Source: DAOTXK01 sp034435395 (GTDB taxonomy: Bacteria; Chloroflexota; Anaerolineae; Aggregatilineales; Ch27). From it: a stretch of 11,029 nt of DNA. Numbering within the stretch: position 1 is the first letter of the stretch; each line of letters begins with the position of its first letter. Under the pieces are notes generated by a model, which was given only the letters and a program-made list of their open reading frames with translations, made no database searches and was not told the origin of the DNA. This document shows positions 6,978 to 11,029 of this stretch, one piece after another. Position numbers and translations under genes: made by a program. The stretch covers positions 1 through 11,029 of the forward strand of contig DAOTXK010000198.1 in the NCBI GenBank assembly GCA_034435395.1, in the 5' to 3' direction.

Positions 6978-7032
6978 AGGTTGTCTGATGGCCTGGCCAG
7001 TGGCAGCGGTCGTTGGCGCACCGGGCGACGGT

Positions 7033-8184
7033 CTAACTCTGGAGCACCCCCATCTGCTGCGCTTCCTCGTAAGTCAGGCGCTCACCGGCCATTTTCTCCG
7101 CCGCGATGGCCGCCAGCTTGTCAGGATCGAAAAGATCGTCCGCCTGGGACAGGTCAAGCTTGTCCAGGCCCGCCAGCACCGATTCCAGATCGGCATCTTC
7201 CGGCAGCGGCTCGAGCGAAGGCGGGCGCGGCGGCACGTACTCCGCCAGCTCCGGCTCCGGTTCAAGAGCGGGCATCTCCTGCGTCTTCTTCTTTTTCGCC
7301 TTCCCCTTCTTATCTGCCGGCTCCGCGCCGGCAGTCGTTTCGGGGAGCTGAATCTGAAAGGCGGCCTCGCCGATGACATCCAGCATCTCCTGGACGGCCC
7401 GGCGACCAAACATCGTCACTGCCCCAAAGGCGCGCGACCCCGCGGAACCCTCAAAGATCAGGCAGATGAAGTGGTGCAGGCCGACGGCCAGCGCGAAGAT
7501 GTCGAATTCATCGCCGTCGTAGAAGTGCATGGCGCTGGGCCGGCTGCCGCCCACCAGCGGCCCGACGGCGGCCATATTGGCAAAGGTGGGGGCCAGCGTG
7601 CCGGTGAGCCGTTCCCGGTTCAGGTAGCCGACCGCGCCCAGTTCATGCAGAATCGCTCCCCGGCGGTCGACCAGCACGATGGCCATCGCGCCAACGTCGG
7701 TCAGCATGGGGCTGAGAATATCGGCCAGGGATTCGATGTCCACGGCGGGCACCGGACCCAGATCGCGGATCACCGACTGGACCTCAGTGTCTTCATCGGC
7801 GATCGGTTCGCCGTCCAGCACGGCGCGCAACAGGCGCACGAACTCCTCGCCTGCTTCCGCCCGCACCAGGTAGTGGAACGGCGATTTGTCCAGCGTCTCC
7901 TCGTCGACTTCGGGGTCGGCGGCCCCGGCCAGGATGATCACGGGCACGTCTGGCGCGACCTGGTTGGCCTTCAACGCCAGCTCAAAGCCGCGCATATTAT
8001 CCGCCAGGGTAAAAGCGCTGACCAGCAGATGGATGTGGCCCTGTTGGAGTTCGGCCAGCGCATCCTCGCCCGATCGTACTTCAATCACCACCGCTGTTCG
8101 TTCGACCAGATCAAGCCCGGCGCGCACGATGTTGGGCACGAGCGGCGAACGATCGGCGGCAATAATCCGATGTTGAGCGGCCAT
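7033..8184 (-). CDS. Pseudo-receiver fused to a roadblock/LC7-like domain
   Basis: A 383-residue soluble protein. Residues 5-125 have the alternating pattern of a CheY-like receiver, but the phosphoacceptor site reads V-S-A57-F-T, the Thr/Ser after strand 4 is A86/G87, and the strand-5 Lys is R108. Only one Asp (D11) of the acidic pocket remains, so phosphotransfer is unlikely. Residues about 149-275 resemble the roadblock/LC7 (MglB-like) fold, with a V-D-R-R-G-A hairpin and a hydrophobic F-D-I-F-A-L-A-V strand. Roadblock proteins usually regulate Ras-like GTPases or act as dimeric scaffolds, but no GTPase is visible here. A Lys-rich linker (292-300) and an acidic helical tail follow. The start at 8184 is chosen because the receiver fold begins there and it lies 5 nt after the Nudix stop; an in-frame ATG at 8247 would overlap that gene. 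The GCAGG at 8193-8197 is a modest Shine-Dalgarno, suggesting translational coupling. Confidence 0.85.
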   Translation of the reverse strand: MAAQHRIIAADRSPLVPNIVRAGLDLVERTAVVIEVRSGEDALAELQQGHIHLLVSAFTLADNMRGFELALKANQVAPDVPVIILAGAADPEVDEETLDKSPFHYLVRAEAGEEFVRLLRAVLDGEPIADEDTEVQSVIRDLGPVPAVDIESLADILSPMLTDVGAMAIVLVDRRGAILHELGAVGYLNRERLTGTLAPTFANMAAVGPLVGGSRPSAMHFYDGDEFDIFALAVGLHHFICLIFEGSAGSRAFGAVTMFGRRAVQEMLDVIGEAAFQIQLPETTAGAEPADKKGKAKKKKTQEMPALEPEPELAEYVPPRPPSLEPLPEDADLESVLAGLDKLDLSQADDLFDPDKLAAIAAEKMAGERLTYEEAQQMGVLQS

Positions 8185-8189
8185 GGTTG

Positions 8190-8831
8190 CTACCTGCCTG
8201 CCCCTAACTGGTTTCTTGACGTCTTGAGTATACTCATTATACCGCATCGGATGAACTCATAGGAAGTGGCCCGAAACCGCCCCCAGGACGCCCAGTCGTC
8301 GGGCAGCGTGCGCAGCTGCCGGGCCACGTCATCCAGGGCCTGGACAGGCACCCACCGGTAGCCGTCGATCTCGCCGGGGCGGGCAGGTTTGGGCTCTGGC
8401 GCGGGATCGACCTCGGCCATGAACACATAGGACACAAATGAGGCCCCTTCGTCAGGCCATTCCACCTCCCCCTGGCGGGGCGTCAGCAGATGCAGGGTGT
8501 AATCGACCACGCCCAGCAGGCCCGGCGCGGTGACCTGGTAACCGGTCTCCTCGTAGATTTCGCGGGTGGCCGCTTCCTGAGGGGATTCGGCTGTTTCCAC
8601 GCCCCCGGTCGGCAGGCGGTAGGTGCCGGCAGGGTAAGGCGCTCTGTTGATCAGCAACACCTCATCCGGCTCTCGCCGGAGGACGAAGAGGACTTCCGCC
8701 GCCCGGCGCTGACCCTGGCCCGGCGGGAAGATGCGCTGAGGCTCGATCCCGACCGTGACCTGTTGCAAACGAACGTCCGGGGAAAACAGCGACAGCGGGC
8801 GTAACGCTTCCAGATTGTAAACCTTGCTCAT
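8190..8831 (-). CDS. Nudix hydrolase
   Basis: A 213-residue protein of the Nudix superfamily, which cleaves nucleoside diphosphates linked to another moiety. The Nudix box is perfect: G76-x5-E82-x7-R90-E91-I-Y-E94-E95-T-G97-Y98, so it should bind divalent metal and be active. The fold spans about residues 44-185, preceded by about 43 residues of unassigned N-terminus and followed by a helical C-terminus. Length and box do not settle the substrate; ADP-ribose, nucleotide sugars and oxidised dNTPs are all possible. AAAGG at 8839-8843, 7 nt before the ATG, supports this start. It is the first gene of the minus-strand series and ends 5 nt before the pseudo-receiver/roadblock start, a typical operon spacing. 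Whether its activity relates to the kinase/PBP genes is unknown. Confidence 0.93.
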   Translation of the reverse strand: MSKVYNLEALRPLSLFSPDVRLQQVTVGIEPQRIFPPGQGQRRAAEVLFVLRREPDEVLLINRAPYPAGTYRLPTGGVETAESPQEAATREIYEETGYQVTAPGLLGVVDYTLHLLTPRQGEVEWPDEGASFVSYVFMAEVDPAPEPKPARPGEIDGYRWVPVQALDDVARQLRTLPDDWASWGRFRATSYEFIRCGIMSILKTSRNQLGAGR

Positions 8832-8858
8832 CCGTCAGCCTTTGCCTGAATAATTAAG

Positions 8859-8881
8859 ATAAAGCGATGATAACGCTTTAT
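8859..8881. promoter_or_regulatory. Dyad ATAAAGCG-N7-CGCTTTAT upstream of the Nudix gene
   Basis: Perfect 8-bp inverted arms (8859-8866 and 8874-8881) with a 7-bp centre lie 27 nt before the Nudix start codon. The right arm overlaps a TATAAA sequence on the minus strand (8877-8882). Size, symmetry and position fit an operator bound by a dimeric repressor; a leader hairpin is the alternative. It is an AT-rich palindrome in a GC-rich context. Confidence 0.5.
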
Positions 8882-8890
8882 ACAAACTCT

Positions 8891-8919
8891 ATGCTAACGG
8901 AAGACGCCGGAAAATGCAA
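8891..8919 (-). promoter_or_regulatory. Candidate promoter for the Nudix-roadblock-kinase operon
   Basis: On the minus strand TTGCAT (8914-8919) and TAGCAT (8891-8896) are separated by 17 nt, a sigma-70-like arrangement. A second possible -10, TATAAA (8877-8882), lies 8 nt further downstream. Either would place the 8859-8881 dyad at or just after the transcription start. Confidence 0.4.
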
Positions 8920-9020
8920 TAGGAAAGCAGTCTGGCAAACGCCAGGTCCCTGATGCAAGACGGATGTTATGACGGTCCGGCCAAATCCGAACAATTTTCT
9001 TATCTTTTCTCCGGGCGACT

Positions 9021-9057
9021 GTGCTACCATGAGTGTGAAGTAAGAACCTTGTAGCAC
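9021..9057 (+). promoter_or_regulatory. Inverted repeat GTGCTAC-N23-GTAGCAC before the response regulator
   Basis: Perfect 7-bp arms (9021-9027 and 9051-9057) are separated by 23 nt and end 25 nt before the TTG start. Centre-to-centre spacing is 30 bp, near three helical turns, so paired binding sites are possible; a leader hairpin with a large loop is the alternative. No convincing plus-strand -35/-10 pair was found for the response regulator gene. Confidence 0.4.
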
Positions 9058-9070
9058 CGTTATTGGCGCT

Positions 9071-9085
9071 GGGAGACGGGAATTG
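9071..9085 (+). promoter_or_regulatory. Ribosome binding site and TTG start of the response regulator
   Basis: GGGAG (9071-9075) is followed by a 7-nt spacer and TTG at 9083-9085. No ATG or GTG occurs in frame between this TTG and the first receiver strand, so TTG is the best initiation codon. Confidence 0.65.
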
Positions 9086-9490
9086 GCTGGTAAAACCATC
9101 CTCATCGTCGATGATGATCCGGGCATCGCGCGGCTGATTGCCCTGATGCTCCAACATGACGGCTTTGATCCCATTGTCGCCCACAGCGGCCAGGAGGCGC
9201 TCGCCCGCTATGACGCCGCCCCGCCTGACGTTATCCTGCTGGACCTGGCCATGCCGGGCATGACCGGCTTCGACGTGTTACGGGCCATTCGCCAGCGCGA
9301 ACAGGGCATCCGGCACACCCCGGTGCTGTTTCTGACGGCGCATGCCCAGAGCTATTTCGTCTCGCGCGAATTTGCCATTGACGTGGACGGCTACATCATC
9401 AAACCGGTCACGCCCCAGAAATTGCGCGCGGAGCTTCAGGCCCTGATTACCTCCCCCGAACGGGTATCGCGCGCTGGCTCCGGCGCGTGA
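9083..9490 (+). CDS. Single-domain response regulator (CheY-like receiver)
   Basis: A 135-residue stand-alone receiver. It starts at TTG with a good Shine-Dalgarno, and the first strand (KTILIVDDD) begins at residue 4. All signalling residues are intact: the acidic pair D11/D12, phosphoacceptor D54 in L-L-D-L-A-M-P-G-M, T85 in F-L-T-A and K107 in I-I-K-P. No output domain follows, only a short Ser/Arg/Gly tail, so it probably acts by protein interaction or in a phosphorelay, as CheY/Spo0F-type proteins do. It is divergent from the Nudix operon and converges on a histidine kinase gene with only 10 nt between the stop codons. That kinase is a plausible partner by proximity alone. The opposite arrangement means the two are not in one operon. 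Confidence 0.95.
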   Translation: MAGKTILIVDDDPGIARLIALMLQHDGFDPIVAHSGQEALARYDAAPPDVILLDLAMPGMTGFDVLRAIRQREQGIRHTPVLFLTAHAQSYFVSREFAIDVDGYIIKPVTPQKLRAELQALITSPERVSRAGSGA

Positions 9491-9500
9491 CCGGGCCTGA

Positions 9501-11029
9501 TCATCCGGGCTGGTCGGCGCCACTTGTCGCCGGCGCGGCGTCCTCAGCGGCCAGCGACAGGGCCAGGCCAAAAACGCTGCCCCGTTCCGGCAGGTTGCGG
9601 GCATACACCCGCCCACCGTGCACTTCGGCGATGGCCTTCACCATGGCCAGCCGCAACCCTGTGCCTCTGGCTTCTCCCTGCCGGGCGGGCAGGCGATAAA
9701 ACCGCTCGAACAGGTGATCCAGCGCCTCCGGCGGGAGGCCCGGCCCATTGTCGCGGACCTCAACCAACAACTCATCGCCCTGCTGGCGGGCGTGCAGGTC
9801 GATGTGCCCGCCCGCTGGTGTATGCTGGCTGGCGTTTTCCAGATAATTGGTGACGGCCTGGCGGAACCAGGCGGGGGCCACCTGGATCACGGGCAGCGCG
9901 CCGGGCAGGTCCAGGGCCCAGGTCTGCTCCCGCTGGCGGAAGGTCGGCTCCATCTCCTGGAGCGTCTCGCCTAACAGCGGTCCCAGGTCCGTCGCCTCAG
10001 GTTCAAAACCGATCCGGCTGGCGATGTGCTCCAGCAGAACCAGATCGTCTAACAAATCCTGCATCTGGTTGACCGCGTCCAGGGCGATCTGGAAGATCTC
10101 GCCGGATATCGGATCATCCTGGGGGAGGTATTCCTGGAGCATGATCAGCGAGCTGAGCGTCACCCCCAGCGGATTACGCAGATCATGCGCGGCGGTTTCG
10201 ATGAATTCCATGCGCGCTGCTTCCGCCCCTTTGAGGGGAGTGGTGTCTCGCACCACCACCACCCAGCCCTCGCCAGGTTCGACCCCCTCCGCCGGGCTGA
10301 AGGCGCGCAGCCGGGAGATCACCGCCGTCAACGTCTGCCCGGACTCCAGCGTGACCTCGAAGACGCTGGATGACTCGCCGGGGTCCATGCGCCCCATGGC
10401 CCGGCGCAGCTCGTGGCGCAGCTGGGCTTGAAGCGGCGCTTCCTCCAGCCGGGTGCCGACCAGGTTGGCCGCCCGCAGATCAAACAGGTTTCTGGCCGCG
10501 GCGTTGAAGACGCTGATGCGTCCGCTGTCATCGGTGGCGATGATCGCCTCCGCCGCGGCGTGAATGATCGCGGCCAGCCGGCGCTCCTGCTGACGCGCGT
10601 TTTCAACCAGCCGGGCGTTCTCCAGCGCGACTCCCACCTGATCGGCGATGGCTTTGAGCACGTCGATCTGCTCCTGGGAAAAGCTGTAATCGGCGTGGCT
10701 CATCACGCTCAAGACGCCGATCACCCGGCCCCGGGCGTGCATGGGGGCCATGGCCAGGGCTTTAACCTGTTCCTCGCTGAAGGCGGGGACGGCCAGGCGT
10801 TCGTCGCCCGTCAGGTCACCGGTGACGATCACCCGATCCTCGGCGATCACCTGGCCGGACAATCCCTGACCCAGTTGGAGGCGCATGGGCGGGGAGAGGA
10901 AGTCTTTGCGCCAGCCCTGCTGGGCGCGCAGGACCAGCTCCCCGGCGGCCTCATCAACCAGGCTGATGCCCGCCGCATCAACAGCGATGACATCCAGCAC
11001 GGCTTGCAGCGCGGTCTTCAGCGTCAGTC
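9501..11029 (-). CDS. Sensor histidine kinase, GAF-PAS-HisKA-HATPase_c (5' end outside window)
   Basis: The reading frame is open to the window edge; the GTG at 11000 is only an internal codon, since upstream codons read L-T-L-K-T-A-L-Q-A and belong to a GAF helix. Numbering residues from that codon, a GAF domain spans to about 130, a PAS domain about 140-255, and a HisKA dimerisation helix carries the phosphoacceptor H272 in A-H-D-L-R-N-P-L-G. The HATPase domain has N385/N389 in NYLENA, D417-N-G-P-G421, an F-box F-E-R-F and G446-T-G-L. The G2 motif reads GTGLRLAM, with R450 where Gly is usual. No membrane segment is visible, so the seen part is cytoplasmic. More domains may lie upstream. It autophosphorylates on His and passes phosphate to a receiver; the neighbouring single-domain regulator is a candidate. 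Stop codons of the two converge with a 10-nt gap and no terminator room. Confidence 0.93.
   Translation of the reverse strand, partial: LTLKTALQAVLDVIAVDAAGISLVDEAAGELVLRAQQGWRKDFLSPPMRLQLGQGLSGQVIAEDRVIVTGDLTGDERLAVPAFSEEQVKALAMAPMHARGRVIGVLSVMSHADYSFSQEQIDVLKAIADQVGVALENARLVENARQQERRLAAIIHAAAEAIIATDDSGRISVFNAAARNLFDLRAANLVGTRLEEAPLQAQLRHELRRAMGRMDPGESSSVFEVTLESGQTLTAVISRLRAFSPAEGVEPGEGWVVVVRDTTPLKGAEAARMEFIETAAHDLRNPLGVTLSSLIMLQEYLPQDDPISGEIFQIALDAVNQMQDLLDDLVLLEHIASRIGFEPEATDLGPLLGETLQEMEPTFRQREQTWALDLPGALPVIQVAPAWFRQAVTNYLENASQHTPAGGHIDLHARQQGDELLVEVRDNGPGLPPEALDHLFERFYRLPARQGEARGTGLRLAMVKAIAEVHGGRVYARNLPERGSVFGLALSLAAEDAAPATSGADQPG

Noticed and set aside
6978..7032. Possible promoter or terminator between the roadblock and kinase genes
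   Set aside because: The 55-nt gap is GC-rich, with no -10-like sequence, no stable hairpin with a U-tract, and no clear Shine-Dalgarno.
5340..7376. 678-codon plus-strand open frame opposite the kinase gene
   Set aside because: Mirror frame of an intact Ser/Thr kinase, low-complexity translation, and it crosses gene borders.
8185..8247. N-terminal extension of the roadblock protein from an ATG at 8247
   Set aside because: It would overlap the Nudix gene by 58 nt and adds residues before a receiver fold that starts naturally at 8184.
6988..8262. 424-codon plus-strand open frame opposite the roadblock gene
   Set aside because: Mirror-frame artefact; no recognisable domain.
8878..9184. Two overlapping minus-strand frames of about 96-98 codons across the divergent intergenic region
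   Set aside because: They run antisense to the response regulator start and cover promoter-like DNA; no domain and no good ribosome site.

Overview
This is GC-rich bacterial chromosome without rRNA, tRNA, CRISPR or insertion-sequence signals. The architectures suggest a Chloroflexota (Anaerolineae-like) bacterium. The evidence is a class A penicillin-binding protein with a very long Pro/Ala-rich cytoplasmic tail and T-A-T-P type Pro/Thr linkers, a Hanks-type kinase with a lamin-tail-like ectodomain, a receiver-roadblock protein, and GAF/PAS histidine kinases. This assignment is inference from gene style, not from a marker gene.

Layout. Five genes lie on the minus strand and are read from high to low coordinates: a Nudix hydrolase (8190-8831), a pseudo-receiver/roadblock protein (7033-8184), a transmembrane Ser/Thr kinase (5391-6977), a bifunctional class A PBP (787-5220), and an SMP-30/gluconolactonase-family gene (4-654) that stops early. 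Nudix and roadblock are only 5 nt apart and are probably translationally coupled. The kinase follows after 55 nt. The PBP has its own TATAAT promoter, leader hairpin and Shine-Dalgarno in a 170-nt gap. A 43-bp imperfect palindrome lies between the PBP and the SMP-30 gene. To the right, a 251-nt divergent intergenic region with three dyads separates Nudix from a plus-strand single-domain response regulator (9083-9490). That gene converges, with a 10-nt gap, on a GAF-PAS-HisKA-HATPase histidine kinase (9501-11029, its 5' end outside the window).

How it may work together. The kinase and PBP are both predicted single-pass membrane proteins with large cytoplasmic and external parts. The PBP carries about 430 cytoplasmic residues with repeated short motifs and a SHOCT-like helical module, which could serve as a docking or phosphorylation surface. 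Upstream lies a phosphorylation-dead receiver fused to a roadblock domain, a fold that usually regulates small GTPases. A reasonable hypothesis is a peptidoglycan-synthesis control module of a PASTA-less kinase, a pseudo-receiver/roadblock adaptor and a tail-regulated PBP. The adjacent two-component pair may be independent. The most interesting items are the pseudo-receiver/roadblock fusion, the composite PBP, and the kinase ectodomain.
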